Notes: generated by a model from the sequence alone, not told the origin. 44,262 nt of DNA from Microbispora triticiradicis (GCA_003260025.2 QFZU02000068.1:1-44262); one strand, 5' to 3'; shown: positions 14,931 to 25,356, counted from the first letter of the stretch. A program made the numbers and translations.

Positions 14931-17774
14931 ATGGCGGGCGATGGGCGGACAGGGGGAGCAGTGGAGGCAGCGGACCAGGAACCGGACCTGGCCGTGCTGC
15001 TCACCGCACTGGCTCGGTTCCGCCGTCGGATCACGCTGGATGGGCAGCCGTCGGACCGGACGCTGGCGAAAGCTGCCGGGGTGAGCCCGACCACGGTGGG
15101 AGCGTGGCTGCGCGGCGCCCGCTTCCCCCAGCAGATCGACCCGCTGATCAGGATTGTGGACGCGGTGCGAGAGCACGCCCGCCGGACGACGCACGCCTGG
15201 GCCGGTGAGCCCGCCGGGCTGTGGGACAAGCGGTGCTGGCGCGATGCCCACATCGCCGAGGCCCGCCGGCGCGCCGGAGAGACCAGCCGGGCCGTTCGGG
15301 CGGCCGACGCCCGGACGGTGCTGGAGTCGGGACGGCCGGGCACGCCTCTGGACCAGGTGACCGACCCGTTCGTGCTGGAGGTGCACCGGCCGATCACTGT
15401 GGACGGCGCGACGGTGGGCGTGCTGCCGTCGTACGTCCGGCGGGTGCACGACGAGCGGCTGGGCCAGGTGGTCGATCGGGTTCTCGGCGGCACGAGTGCG
15501 ATGGCGGTGCTGGTGGCCGGCTCCTCGGCCGGCAAGACCCGGGCGTGCTGGGAAGCCCTTGGGCCGCTGCGTGCGGCGGGCGGGTGGCGGTTGTGGCACC
15601 CCTTCGACCCGACCCGGCGCGAAGCGGCGCTGCAGGAGCTGGACCGGGTGGGCCCACGCACGGTGCTCTGGTTGAACGAGACCCAGGAGTACGTGGGTGA
15701 GGGCGGGGAGCGGGTCGCGGCCAAGCTGCGTGCCCTGCTCACCGACCGGGCGCGGGCGCCGGTGCTGGTGCTGGGCACGTTGTGGCGGAAGCACCACGCC
15801 GACCTGACCCGAAGTTCGGGGTCACAGGTGGCGCAACTGCTCGACGATGTGGTGATCGAGGTGCCGGAGGAGTTCACCGGGGCCGCCCTGGAGGCGATGC
15901 GGCGGGCCGCCCAGGCCGATGCCAGGCTGGCCGAGGCGGTCGAGCACGCCGTAGACGGGAAGATCAACCAGTATCTGGCCGGTGGCCCGGAGCTGCTGAA
16001 GCGGCTCGAAACCGCGGAGCCCGCGGCCAAAGCGGTCATCTGGGCGGCGATGGACCTCCGCCGTCTCGGGCACGGCACCACCATCCCGCTGGCCTTGCTC
16101 AAGACGGCCGCACCGGCCTACCTGACCGACACCGAGTGGGACGAGGCCGGGGAGGACTGGCTCGAACAGGCACTGGCCTACACCGCCGAGCCGTGTAAGG
16201 GCGCCCGCGGGCCACTCACCCGCGTCCGCCCTCGCCGTAGCCAGGGCCGTGCGGCTGCGGCGGTAGACCCCGACGGTGAGCCGGTGTACCGGCTGGCCGA
16301 CTACCTCGACCAGCATGGCCGCGTCACCCGTGCCGACCAGATCCCACCCGTCGGTCTCTGGACCGCCGCGGCCGCCCACGCCCACCCCACCGACCAGAGC
16401 GTCCTGGGGGACGCCGCCTGGGCTCGTGGCCTGTGCCGCGAAGCCGCCCGGCTCCACAAACAGGCCGTCCGCCAAGGGAACGTCGTAGCCGCCGGCACCC
16501 TCGTCCGTCGCCTCCACGAACTGGATCCCGCCGATCGTCGCCCTGCCCGGTGGGTTGTCGCCCACGCCTGTCTCGACGACCCGTTCCACGTGGGGAATCT
16601 GTTGGCCGGCCTGCACAGGGCCGGGGCGCACGACCAGATCGCCATGCTGCTGGCCCGTTACCCCGTCAGCGGCGTTTCTCTCGACAGGCCCGCTGATCTG
16701 GGTGCACTGCTGGACGGCCTGCACAAGGTCGGGGCGCACGAGCAGTTCACCGCGCTGGCCGAGCGAGCCGCCGCACACGCCCCTCTCGACCCGCTCGGCG
16801 TCGGTGTGCTGCTGGACAGCCTGCGGGAGGCCGGGGCGCACGACCAGATCGCCGCGCTACTGGCTCGGGATCCCGCCGCCCACATCCCGCTGGGCACCCA
16901 CTACAGCGCGCTGAGCCTGCTGCGGCTGTTGCCCAGCCTGCGCAAGGCCGGGGCGCACGACCAGTTCACCGCGCTGGCCCAGCGAGCCGCCGCCCATACC
17001 GCGTTCGACGACGCCCCGCTGAGCGTGGGCCGACTGCTGATGGACAGCCTGCATGCGGCTGAGGCACACGCGCAGATCGCGGCGGTGCTGGCTCGCCACC
17101 CCGCTTCCCACCTCCCGCTGGACAACCGCCACAGCGCGCTGACCGTGGCGCGGCTGCTGAACAGTCTTCACGAGGTTGGGGCGCACACGCAGATCGCCGC
17201 GCTGCTGGCCCACGACCCCGCCGGCCGCGTTCCTCTCGACAACACCGCTGATGTGCGTGCGCTGCTGGACGCCCTGCGCAAGGTCGGGGCGCACGAACAG
17301 TTCACCGCGCTCGCCCGGCGAGCCGCCGCCCACGCCCCTCTCGACGACCCGTACACCGTGGGAACGCTGCTGAGAACGCTGAGCACTCTCGAAGCTCGTG
17401 ACCACGTCGCCGTGTTACTGGCCCGCGATCCCGCCGGCCGCGTTCCTCTCGACAACGCTGCCGGCTTGGGCGCGCTGCTGTTCGACCTGTACTGCCTGGA
17501 CGATGCGCATGACCAGATCGCCACGCTGCTGGCCCGCGATCCCGCCGCCAACACCACGCTCGACCCGCGTGTCCCAGACGCACCGTATCTGCTGATGTTC
17601 GGTCTGAGCCTGGTCCGGGCACACGACCAGATCACCGCACTGGCCGAACGGTTGCCCGCCGCGGGCTTGTTCGAAGCGTTCATGCAGATCGATGGTCACA
17701 AGGAGCGGTTCCGGTTCGGGCGGGAACCTGACGGGAGCGCCGCCGACCGGTGGGGGTGGGAGGATCTGGAGTGA
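14931..17774 (+). CDS. HTH - P-loop NTPase - helical-repeat protein (STAND-like)
   Basis: This 947-residue protein has an N-terminal helix-turn-helix (RTLAKAAGVSPTTVGAWLRGARFP, about residues 42-65) and a P-loop NTPase domain with GSSAGKT (Lys202). A Walker-B-like strand reads TVLWLNETQEY, in which the usual acidic pair is partly replaced. From about residue 540 to 920 there are ten 33-38 residue helical repeats of two alternating types, one ending in QIAALLARDPAxxxPL and the other in QFTALAxRAAAHAPL. This order (effector or DNA-binding, switch ATPase, sensor repeats) is that of STAND proteins, which act in signalling and in phage defence. ATG 14931 precedes the first domain directly. It is likely an independent unit inserted at the convergence point of the RiPP operons. 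Confidence 0.72.
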   Translation: MAGDGRTGGAVEAADQEPDLAVLLTALARFRRRITLDGQPSDRTLAKAAGVSPTTVGAWLRGARFPQQIDPLIRIVDAVREHARRTTHAWAGEPAGLWDKRCWRDAHIAEARRRAGETSRAVRAADARTVLESGRPGTPLDQVTDPFVLEVHRPITVDGATVGVLPSYVRRVHDERLGQVVDRVLGGTSAMAVLVAGSSAGKTRACWEALGPLRAAGGWRLWHPFDPTRREAALQELDRVGPRTVLWLNETQEYVGEGGERVAAKLRALLTDRARAPVLVLGTLWRKHHADLTRSSGSQVAQLLDDVVIEVPEEFTGAALEAMRRAAQADARLAEAVEHAVDGKINQYLAGGPELLKRLETAEPAAKAVIWAAMDLRRLGHGTTIPLALLKTAAPAYLTDTEWDEAGEDWLEQALAYTAEPCKGARGPLTRVRPRRSQGRAAAAVDPDGEPVYRLADYLDQHGRVTRADQIPPVGLWTAAAAHAHPTDQSVLGDAAWARGLCREAARLHKQAVRQGNVVAAGTLVRRLHELDPADRRPARWVVAHACLDDPFHVGNLLAGLHRAGAHDQIAMLLARYPVSGVSLDRPADLGALLDGLHKVGAHEQFTALAERAAAHAPLDPLGVGVLLDSLREAGAHDQIAALLARDPAAHIPLGTHYSALSLLRLLPSLRKAGAHDQFTALAQRAAAHTAFDDAPLSVGRLLMDSLHAAEAHAQIAAVLARHPASHLPLDNRHSALTVARLLNSLHEVGAHTQIAALLAHDPAGRVPLDNTADVRALLDALRKVGAHEQFTALARRAAAHAPLDDPYTVGTLLRTLSTLEARDHVAVLLARDPAGRVPLDNAAGLGALLFDLYCLDDAHDQIATLLARDPAANTTLDPRVPDAPYLLMFGLSLVRAHDQITALAERLPAAGLFEAFMQIDGHKERFRFGREPDGSAADRWGWEDLE

Positions 17775-17841
17775 ACGGCGACCGGCATCACGCTGCCACC
17801 GGCCTCGACCGGGCTGACGGCGCGGCCCTGGACCAGGGAGG

Positions 17842-18876
17842 TCAGGCGGGCCGGGCGACGAGGATCCGGATCTCCGAGCCGCCGAGCGGTGGTGTGACCT
17901 CGGTCAGGTCGAACCCGGCCGCGGCGAGCAGGTCCCGGAACTCGGTCCTGCCGCGTTCCCGGCCGCCGGTGTAGACGAGCATCGCGATGTCGCTCATGAC
18001 GGCCCCGGCCGCCTCCGGCGTGCCGAGGGCGGAGGGCATCACCGGCTCCAGCACGAGCAGGCGTCCGTCCGCCGCGATCGACCGGCGGCAGCTACGCAGC
18101 AGGGCGACGCAGCGCCGGTCGTCCCAGTCGTGCAGCACGCCCTTGACCAGCATGACGTCGCCCCCGGGCACGGCCTCGAAGAAGTCGCCGGTCTCGATGA
18201 CGCACCGGTCCGACAGGCCCGCCCGCCGGAACTCCTCGTCGGCGCCCGCGACCCCCTCGGCGGTGTCGAACAGGATCCCCTTGAGGCCCGGGACGGCCGT
18301 CAGCACCGCCGCCAGCAGCGTGCCGTTGCCGCCGCCGACGTCGACCACGGTCTGCGCGCCGCTGAAGTCGTACGCCTTGGGGAGCGCGGGCGCGATCCGT
18401 TCGGTGCCCTCGCGCATCGCCTTGTTGAACACTGCCGACAGGTCCGGGTGGCGGGCGAGGTGGTCGAACAGCGGGCTGCCGTGCGCGTGGTCCCACGCCG
18501 TCTCACCGGTCCGCACGCTGTGGGTCAGCGCCCCCCACGCCTGCCACGTGGCCGGGTCGCCGAGCAGCAGGAGGCTGGAGCGCATCGACCACGGGTGATC
18601 GGCGCACAGGGGCCGCCCCTGCGGCGTCAGCGTGAAGCTTCCCGGCTCCCCCTCCTCCGCCACGCCCAGCACCACCAGCGCGCGGAGCAGCCGGTGCAGC
18701 GCGCCGGGGTCCGACCCGGTGCGCTCCGCGAGCCGCGCGACCGGTACGGCCTCCTCCGCGAGCAGGTCCGGCAGGCCGAGCCGGACGGCCGCGTAGAGGA
18801 TCTGCGAGGTGGCGTAGCCGAAGGCCATCCGGGACAGGTTCGCCTGTCCCGCGAGGCCTCGCGGTCGGTCACTCAT
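17842..18876 (-). CDS. SAM-dependent O-methyltransferase
   Basis: This 344-residue enzyme is of the plant-type O-methyltransferase family (small-molecule hydroxyl methylation). The N-terminal winged-helix dimerisation domain reads ATSQILYAAVRLGLPDLLAEE and LHRLLRALVVLGVAEE. The SAM-binding motif is VVDVGGGNGTLLAAV, followed by GDFFEAVPGGDVMLVKGVLHDWDDRRC with the catalytic-base His in LHDWDD. It is the last gene of the exporter-YcaO-TfuA-P450 operon, 42 nt behind the P450 gene. The simplest reading is that it caps a hydroxyl or thiol created on the peptide, possibly by the P450 or flavoenzyme. Methylation of a shunt substrate unrelated to the peptide cannot be excluded. Confidence 0.9.
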   Translation of the reverse strand: MSDRPRGLAGQANLSRMAFGYATSQILYAAVRLGLPDLLAEEAVPVARLAERTGSDPGALHRLLRALVVLGVAEEGEPGSFTLTPQGRPLCADHPWSMRSSLLLLGDPATWQAWGALTHSVRTGETAWDHAHGSPLFDHLARHPDLSAVFNKAMREGTERIAPALPKAYDFSGAQTVVDVGGGNGTLLAAVLTAVPGLKGILFDTAEGVAGADEEFRRAGLSDRCVIETGDFFEAVPGGDVMLVKGVLHDWDDRRCVALLRSCRRSIAADGRLLVLEPVMPSALGTPEAAGAVMSDIAMLVYTGGRERGRTEFRDLLAAAGFDLTEVTPPLGGSEIRILVARPA

Positions 18877-18918
18877 GGTCCTGCTCCTTCGGGGTCTCTG
18901 ACAGGTGCGGGGCAGGTG

Positions 18919-20178
18919 TCACGCGACGCCCGCCTCCAGCCGCAACCGCAGCGGCAGGCGGCGTACGCCGTGCAGGAACAGGTCCGGCGTCCACTCCAGG
19001 TCGGCGGGGTCGACCGCGAGGGCGATCCCGGGGAAGCGGCGCACCAGCGCCCCGATGGCGGCCGCGGCCTGCAGCCGCGCCAGCGCCGCACCGAGGCAGA
19101 AGTGGGCGCCGTGACCGAAGCCCAGATGCCGGTTCGGGCTGCGGCCGATGTCGAAGACGTCCGGCCGGGGGAAGACCGCCGGGTCGCGGTTGGCCGCCAG
19201 CAGCACCGGCACGACCACGTCCCCTCGGGGGATCACGGTCCCGCCGATCTCCACGTCGGCGAGGACGTACAGCGGGCGGGAGTGCCCGACCGGGCCGTTG
19301 TACCGCAGCGCCTCCTCGACCATCGAGCCGATCAGCTCCGGGCGCGCCCGCAGCCGATCCAGCTGGCGTGGGTGCCGCAGCAGCTCCAGCACCCCGTTCC
19401 CGATCAGGTTGACCGTCGTCTCGTCCCCGGCGAGCAGCAGCTGGAACACGCTGGAGACCAGTTCGGCGCGGCTGATCCCGCCCGCCTGCTCGGCCTCGGC
19501 GAGCCGGCTCAGCAGGTCGTCCCCCGGGCGCGCCCGCCGCTCGTCGATCCTCTCGTTGGCGTACGCGACGAACTCCAGGCCGGCCCGGCGCACCCGGCCC
19601 GCGTCCCCGCTGCCCACGATCTCGTCGCTCCACCCGCGCAGCCGGGCGCGGTCCCCGGGGGGCAGGCCGAGCAGTTCGGCGACGACCAGGACCGGCAGCG
19701 GCAGCGCCAGTTCCCGGATCAGGTCGGCCTCGCCGCCCGCGGCGGCCATGCCGTCCACCAGTTCGCCGGCGACCCGGTGGACGCGCTCCTCCAGCGCGGC
19801 CACCGTACGGGCGCCGAAGGCCGGCGCCATCAGCCTGCGGATGCGGGTGTGGTCGGGCGGATCGAGGTGGAAGACGTTGCGCCGCAGCATGGCCAGCGGG
19901 TCGCGCAGCTCGGCCCTGCGGTGCGGCGCGGCGAGGCCGGGAGGCAGCCGGTCGAGCTGCCGCCCGACATCCGGGTCGAGCAGCGCGCGCTGCACGTCGG
20001 CGTACCGGGTCAGGTACCACAGCACCCGGCCGCTCGCCGGGCTCACGTACCGGTAGACCGGCGCGTGCTCGCGCATGCGGTGGAACAGCGGATGGGGGTC
20101 CGGACGGTGCCGCGCGGCCGCCGGGTCGAACGGCTGCGCGGCCGGGCCGGACGGCTGCCCAGGTGTGGTCACGGTCAT
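18919..20178 (-). CDS. Cytochrome P450 of the RiPP cluster
   Basis: This 419-residue bacterial P450 is complete. The oxygen-binding I-helix motif is LLLAGDETTVN, the ExxR motif is EEALRYN, and the haem loop is FGHGAHFCLGAALAR with Cys361 as axial ligand. There is no membrane anchor, as expected for soluble bacterial P450s that take electrons from ferredoxins. The ATG at 20178 is preceded by GAGGAGAGG. It sits 71 nt after the TfuA gene and 42 nt before the methyltransferase gene, so the three are co-transcribed. P450s in RiPP clusters hydroxylate or cross-link aromatic side chains. Trp83 of the precursor is the only aromatic residue near the cysteines, so it is the candidate target, by inference. 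Confidence 0.92.
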   Translation of the reverse strand: MTVTTPGQPSGPAAQPFDPAAARHRPDPHPLFHRMREHAPVYRYVSPASGRVLWYLTRYADVQRALLDPDVGRQLDRLPPGLAAPHRRAELRDPLAMLRRNVFHLDPPDHTRIRRLMAPAFGARTVAALEERVHRVAGELVDGMAAAGGEADLIRELALPLPVLVVAELLGLPPGDRARLRGWSDEIVGSGDAGRVRRAGLEFVAYANERIDERRARPGDDLLSRLAEAEQAGGISRAELVSSVFQLLLAGDETTVNLIGNGVLELLRHPRQLDRLRARPELIGSMVEEALRYNGPVGHSRPLYVLADVEIGGTVIPRGDVVVPVLLAANRDPAVFPRPDVFDIGRSPNRHLGFGHGAHFCLGAALARLQAAAAIGALVRRFPGIALAVDPADLEWTPDLFLHGVRRLPLRLRLEAGVA

Positions 20179-20249
20179 GACCCTCTCCTCACGCGGATGC
20201 ACGGACGTTCCAGGACGCGGGCCGCACCTGCCCCCGCGCCGGGCCGGCG

Positions 20250-21608
<1,359 letters not shown>

Positions 21609-21625
21609 CGAAACACCCTCGCTCA

Positions 21626-22789
21626 CTAGAAGACCTCCGGGCACACACGGCTCCCCGGCGCCAGCACCCTGACGACCGGCACGCCGAGGTCCTCCCTCGT
21701 CAGGTCGACGACGAGAGGCGCATGGGAGAAGGCGACCGTGGCGCGCTTCACCACGTCGTCCAGGTCGTCGACCAGGCTCTCGTGCGCGTGCAGCGGCGTG
21801 ATCGGCGCGCCGGGCTCCGGCGCCGGCTCCGGCCGTCGCGGCGCGCCCCGGTCGTCGTGGACGTTCGCGTGCAGGTCGTCGCGTGAGCCCGCGATGTAGC
21901 CCAGCCGGGCCTGCGCGGCCTCGGTGACGGCGCGGCTGAGCGCGATCTCCGAGCTGAGGTGGCAGCCGAAGCCGAGGAACGGCGGGGGATAGTCGTCGCA
22001 GGTGATGCGGGCGAGGAAGCACGGCAGCCCGGTCGGCGAGGCCAGCGACCTGACCTCCATGCGGACCCGGGCCCGCTCCATCGTCACGCACAAGTCGTCG
22101 ACGACCGGCGAGCCGAGCGAGCGCGGGTCGACCCGGGTTCCCCGGTCGCCGCCGGTCATGAAGGCCGTCACGGCGTCCCGCTCGATCACCTCGTACAACG
22201 CGTGCAGCACGCCCTCAGTCAGCGTGTTCCCGCTGGCCAGGCCGTTGGTCGAGGAGAAGAACACCGGTGGGTGCCAGCCCGTCCTGCGGACGAGGGTGAA
22301 CTGCGCCAGCTCCATCGGGACGAGCGTCGGGGAGCCGTCGGCCAGCGATCTGGCGGCGACCCAGTCCACCGGCAGCCCGTCGTGCAGCAGGCTCGGCGCG
22401 CACCGCGGGAGGGCGCCGACGTCGTAGCCCAGTTCCCCGGCGAGGTCACGGGGGGACGCGGTCGTGACCGGCCGCATGGGCTGCTCGGCGTGCCAGAGTT
22501 CGACGGCCTCCATCATGGCGGACAGCTTCGCCAGGTCCGCCGTGACGCCCTTGCCCTGCGAGACGGCGAGGGTCCGCGCGGTGGGCCTGATCGCCTGGTA
22601 CGTCGGGATGCCGAGGGTGTCGAGCCGGGTGATGTCCGCGACCCGGGTGACCCCGGCCCGGCGCGCGGCGCGGCCGGCCATCTCCAGTGTGGCGGCGGGG
22701 TCCCGGGCCCGGTCCGTCCCCGGCAGCCGGACCTTCGACTGGTCGGAACCGGAGAGGAGCCAGGAGTGGGAGGAGGTTTCTGTCCGCAT
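21626..22789 (-). CDS. YcaO-domain protein (backbone thioamide/azoline-type ATP-dependent enzyme)
   Basis: This 387-residue YcaO protein retains the ATP/Mg-binding pattern: KLSAMMEAVELWHAE (Ser90, Glu94, Glu97), TLTEGVLHALYEVIERDA (Glu200, Glu203) and SRAVTEAAQARL. YcaO enzymes phosphorylate a peptide amide oxygen so that sulfur or a side chain can replace it. The C-terminus (VLAPGSRVCPEVF) lacks the PxPxP ending of many azoline-forming YcaOs, and there is no E1-like or ocin-ThiF partner. A TfuA gene follows immediately. This points to thioamidation rather than Cys/Ser heterocyclisation. ATG 22789 has AAGGGGA close upstream. It is preceded in the operon by the ABC exporter genes. Confidence 0.9.
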   Translation of the reverse strand: MRTETSSHSWLLSGSDQSKVRLPGTDRARDPAATLEMAGRAARRAGVTRVADITRLDTLGIPTYQAIRPTARTLAVSQGKGVTADLAKLSAMMEAVELWHAEQPMRPVTTASPRDLAGELGYDVGALPRCAPSLLHDGLPVDWVAARSLADGSPTLVPMELAQFTLVRRTGWHPPVFFSSTNGLASGNTLTEGVLHALYEVIERDAVTAFMTGGDRGTRVDPRSLGSPVVDDLCVTMERARVRMEVRSLASPTGLPCFLARITCDDYPPPFLGFGCHLSSEIALSRAVTEAAQARLGYIAGSRDDLHANVHDDRGAPRRPEPAPEPGAPITPLHAHESLVDDLDDVVKRATVAFSHAPLVVDLTREDLGVPVVRVLAPGSRVCPEVF

Positions 22790-22865
22790 CGTCCCCTTGC
22801 CCGTGTCGAGGTGAGGCGCCCTGTCAGGCCGGCCGTGTCAGATGTCGAGTGTCAGGTGCCGAATG

Positions 22866-23684
22866 TCAGATGTTGCGCGCGCGGTTGATCAGGGCCCGGC
22901 CGCCCACGGTGTAGCCGACGACCGCCATGACCGCCAGGACGAGCAGGTCCACCCAGGCCTCGCCGAGACCGAAGACCGCGGCGTCCCGCATGCCGTTGAT
23001 CGCGTACGTCAGCGGGTTGACCACGGAGATCCACTGCAGCACCGTGGGCATGCTCTCGGTGGTGTACATCGACGGGGCGCTGAAGACGAGAACGGGCATC
23101 GACACGTTCGACAGCACCATGAAGGCCTGGTAGTCCGTGATCGTGATCGCCGCCGCCAGGTACAGCCCGTTGAGCGCCAGGGCGGACAGCGTGAGCGCCG
23201 ACAGCAGCCCCACCCAGTTCTCCGGGCCGAACGGCAGGTCGAAGATGAGCGCCGCCACGGCGAGGCCCAGCAGGGTCTGCCCGAGCACCAGCGACACGCC
23301 GGCGATCATCTTGCCGAGCAGGAAGCGCGACCTGCGCATGGGGTACGACCACAACTGGGTCGCCACCCCGCTCATCTCCTCCTGGAACACGGCCATGGCG
23401 GACGTGGCCGCCGCGCTCACGACCGACATCGCCAGCGTCATGGGGAGCAGGAAGACCGCGAACCCGACGCTGACGCCCTTGTAGTCGACGACCCTGACGA
23501 GGTTGCTCAGCGAGGTGTTCACCAGCAGCAGGTAGACCAGCATCGGCGTCAGGCCGAGGATCAGGTAGACCCGGTTGCGGGCGAGCAGCGCGTACTCCCG
23601 GTAGAGCACCGCGAGCAGGTCCGTCGCCCTCGCCATGGGGGCGGGGGGCGCGGTGTGGAAGTGCAGCCCGGCGGCCATCGTCAC
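22866..23684 (-). CDS. ABC-2 type transporter permease
   Basis: This 272-residue membrane protein has about six hydrophobic segments: ILGLTPMLVYLLLV, VGFAVFLLPMTLAMSVVSAA, MIAGVSLVLGQTLLGLAVAALIF, LLSALTLSALALNGLYLAAAITI, VLSNVSMPVLVFSA and LLVLAVMAVVGYTVGG. The region NPLTYAINGMRDAAVFG is the usual ABC-2 permease signature near the C-terminus. The start overlaps the stop of the ATPase gene by 4 nt, so the two form one transporter. In this cluster it would export the finished peptide or give self-protection. There is no fused peptidase domain in either subunit, so the leader must be removed by a protease encoded elsewhere. Confidence 0.88.
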   Translation of the reverse strand: MTMAAGLHFHTAPPAPMARATDLLAVLYREYALLARNRVYLILGLTPMLVYLLLVNTSLSNLVRVVDYKGVSVGFAVFLLPMTLAMSVVSAAATSAMAVFQEEMSGVATQLWSYPMRRSRFLLGKMIAGVSLVLGQTLLGLAVAALIFDLPFGPENWVGLLSALTLSALALNGLYLAAAITITDYQAFMVLSNVSMPVLVFSAPSMYTTESMPTVLQWISVVNPLTYAINGMRDAAVFGLGEAWVDLLVLAVMAVVGYTVGGRALINRARNI

Positions 23685-24622
23685 CCCTCGTTCCCGGTCA
23701 TCCGGAGGAAGACCTCCTCAAGCGAGTCCACGGCGGTCGACACCCCGTTGATCGCTATGGCGTGCTCCTGGCAGTACCGGGACAGCTCCGGCAGCAGGTC
23801 GCGTGCCTTCGCGTCGTCGATGCGCACCTCGTTGTCCTCGGCCTTGGCCCTGAGCCCGGCCGACTCCGCCCAGGCGGCCACCAGGCCGCCCGACTCCGGG
23901 TCCTCGACGGTCACCAGCAGGTGGGTGCTGCCGAACTCCTCGACGAGTTCGCGCGGCTTGGCGAAGCGCACCACCCGCCCGCGGTCGACCACCAGGACGC
24001 GCTGGCTGTTGCGCTCCAGTTCGTCGATGTGGTGGCTGGTCCACAGCACGGTCACGCCGTGCTCCTCGCGCAGCCAGGTCACGAACCGCTCGACCTGGCG
24101 CCGCCCCGCGACGTCCAGGCCCGCGGAGGGTTCGTCGAGGATGAGCAGCCGCGGGATCGTGAGCAGGGCCCGCACCAGTTGCAGCCGCTGCCGCTGACCA
24201 CCCGACATCTGGAACACCAGGCGCTGCATCGCACCGCTGAGACCGAGGAAGTCGGCCACCTCGAACGCCCACGGCCGTACCTCGCGCCACCGCAGCCCGC
24301 GGAACCGTGCGGCGATCCGCAGGTTGTCCAGCGCCGGGAGCATCATGTCGAACGGACCGGTCTGGTGCATCGCGCCGATGCCGCTCTTGGCGAGGACGGG
24401 CTGGCGCACCGGATCGGCCTCGAAGACCCGGATCTCACCGGAGGTCGGAGTGGTGACGCCGCAGATCATCTTGATCAGAGTGGTCTTGCCGGCGCCGTTG
24501 GGGCCCAGGAGCCCGATGGTCTCCCCCTGGGCGATCTCGAAGGAGACGTCGTCCACGGCCGGTCTCTCGCTGCCCCGATAGCGTTTGGTCAGCCCCACGG
24601 CCGTCACGACGTCTCTCAACAC
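23681..24622 (-). CDS. ABC transporter ATP-binding protein
   Basis: This 313-residue ATPase has Walker A GPNGAGKTTL, signature FQMSGGQRQRLQLV, Walker B RLLILDEPSAGLD, and the switch His in LWTSHHIDE. The C-terminal roughly 90 residues (VTVEDPESGGLVAAWAESAGL and so on) form the accessory domain usual for DrrA-type drug-export ATPases. The start is GTG 24622 with AAGGG upstream. It is the first gene of the minus-strand operon. The shared operator palindrome and CATACTCGA promoter lie about 90-135 nt upstream, so transporter and modifying genes are turned on together with the precursor. Confidence 0.93.
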   Translation of the reverse strand: MLRDVVTAVGLTKRYRGSERPAVDDVSFEIAQGETIGLLGPNGAGKTTLIKMICGVTTPTSGEIRVFEADPVRQPVLAKSGIGAMHQTGPFDMMLPALDNLRIAARFRGLRWREVRPWAFEVADFLGLSGAMQRLVFQMSGGQRQRLQLVRALLTIPRLLILDEPSAGLDVAGRRQVERFVTWLREEHGVTVLWTSHHIDELERNSQRVLVVDRGRVVRFAKPRELVEEFGSTHLLVTVEDPESGGLVAAWAESAGLRAKAEDNEVRIDDAKARDLLPELSRYCQEHAIAINGVSTAVDSLEEVFLRMTGNEG

Positions 24623-24709
24623 AGCCTGCCCTTCACTTCGCCCTCCCGCTGCTCAGCGATGTGAGTCGCCCTCCGATCGTCCCCCGGCCTGCTCGGAACG
24701 CGTCGCTGG

Positions 24710-24759
24710 TCGAGTATGAGCCGGGGACGAGCAGGTGACACAACCCCACAAACGTGGGC
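24710..24759 (-). promoter_or_regulatory. Operator palindrome and -10-like element of the exporter/YcaO operon
   Basis: On the - strand this reads CCCACGTTTGTGGGG (24758-24744), 25 nt, then CATACTCGA (24718-24710). It repeats the arrangement found before the precursor gene, with one changed base at the outer end of the 16-bp palindrome. It lies between the divergent ATPase gene and the LuxR-type gene. On the + side CATAAC occurs 22 nt from the palindrome, so the site could also serve the regulator gene. Confidence 0.68.
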
Positions 24760-24895
24760 TACCGGCGTGGCCCGGAGGGCCATAACCACGGCCATGGTCA
24801 GGCCATACCGATCGTTAAGCGCCCCTTTCTAGGGTCGCCGCAGAGGGACCTCACCAGGTCACTCAGTGGAACGGCGATCCGAAGCGGGACAGCGC

Positions 24896-25147
24896 ATGGA
24901 CCTTGTTTCCGACGGCCTGATCAGTGATCGCGACCGATGGCTGATCGTCATGCTGGCCAGGGGCTACACGACGACGAAGATCGCCCGCGAGATGCACCTC
25001 AGCCGGTACACCGTGGCCGAGCGGATCAGCAAGCTGCTCGTCCAGTTCGCCTGCAGCAACCGCAGCCAGCTCGTGGCCTACTTCTACGCGCACCGGCTCC
25101 TGCACGTCGGCATCTGGCCGCCCAGCGTCTCCGACGCCCTCGGGTAG
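24896..25147 (+). CDS. Stand-alone LuxR-type HTH regulator
   Basis: This 83-residue protein consists almost only of a LuxR C-terminal-like helix-turn-helix: ISDRDRWLIVMLARGYTTTKIAREMHLSRYTVAERISKLLVQF, with CSNRSQLVAYFYAHRLL after it. The usual pattern is E/DRDxxVLxLxAxGxTxxEIAxxLxLSxxTVxxHI. There is no receiver, PAS or ATPase domain, so its activity must be set by its own level or by a partner. ATG 24896 is chosen; a GTG at 24866 is also possible, although neither has a strong ribosome site. It lies 137 nt from the shared palindrome and is the only regulator at the cluster, which makes it the likely activator of both operons. Confidence 0.85.
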   Translation: MDLVSDGLISDRDRWLIVMLARGYTTTKIAREMHLSRYTVAERISKLLVQFACSNRSQLVAYFYAHRLLHVGIWPPSVSDALG

Positions 25148-25176
25148 GCCGGACCGGCGCGGTCCCGGCCGGTTCT

Positions 25177-25185
25177 GAAACTTTC
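25177..25185. promoter_or_regulatory. GAAACTTTC inverted repeat before the GH44 gene
   Basis: A perfect 9-bp palindrome, GAAACTTTC, lies 172 nt before the GH44 start. The identical string occurs upstream of the CE1-GH10 and DUF1080 genes (30818-30826). GAAA/TTTC palindromes have been reported before actinomycete xylanase genes, so a shared sugar-responsive repressor is plausible. Confidence 0.45.
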
Positions 25186-25356
25186 CGTCCCGTGCGAAGG
25201 GGCGTACCTGCTCACCGCCCGCTTCCGGCGCCCCGGCGGTCTTCCTCCTTGTCTCCCGCCCGGCCCTTGGCCAGCGTGATGCCCTGGCCGCGATGGCGAC
25301 TCCCGGTAATCCCACGCCGTCAGGCCGCCAGATTCCAGGGATTCGGAAGGAAACCC

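Noticed and set aside
12735..15797. A 1020-residue open frame on the - strand
   Set aside because: It runs antisense to the flavoenzyme and the STAND-like gene; its composition (Arg/Gly/Pro/His rich) is that of a GC-rich shadow frame.
16600..17660. DNA direct repeats as a possible mobile or regulatory array
   Set aside because: The periodicity of about 105-115 bp follows the protein helical repeats of the STAND-like gene, with third-codon variation, so it is coding repetition.
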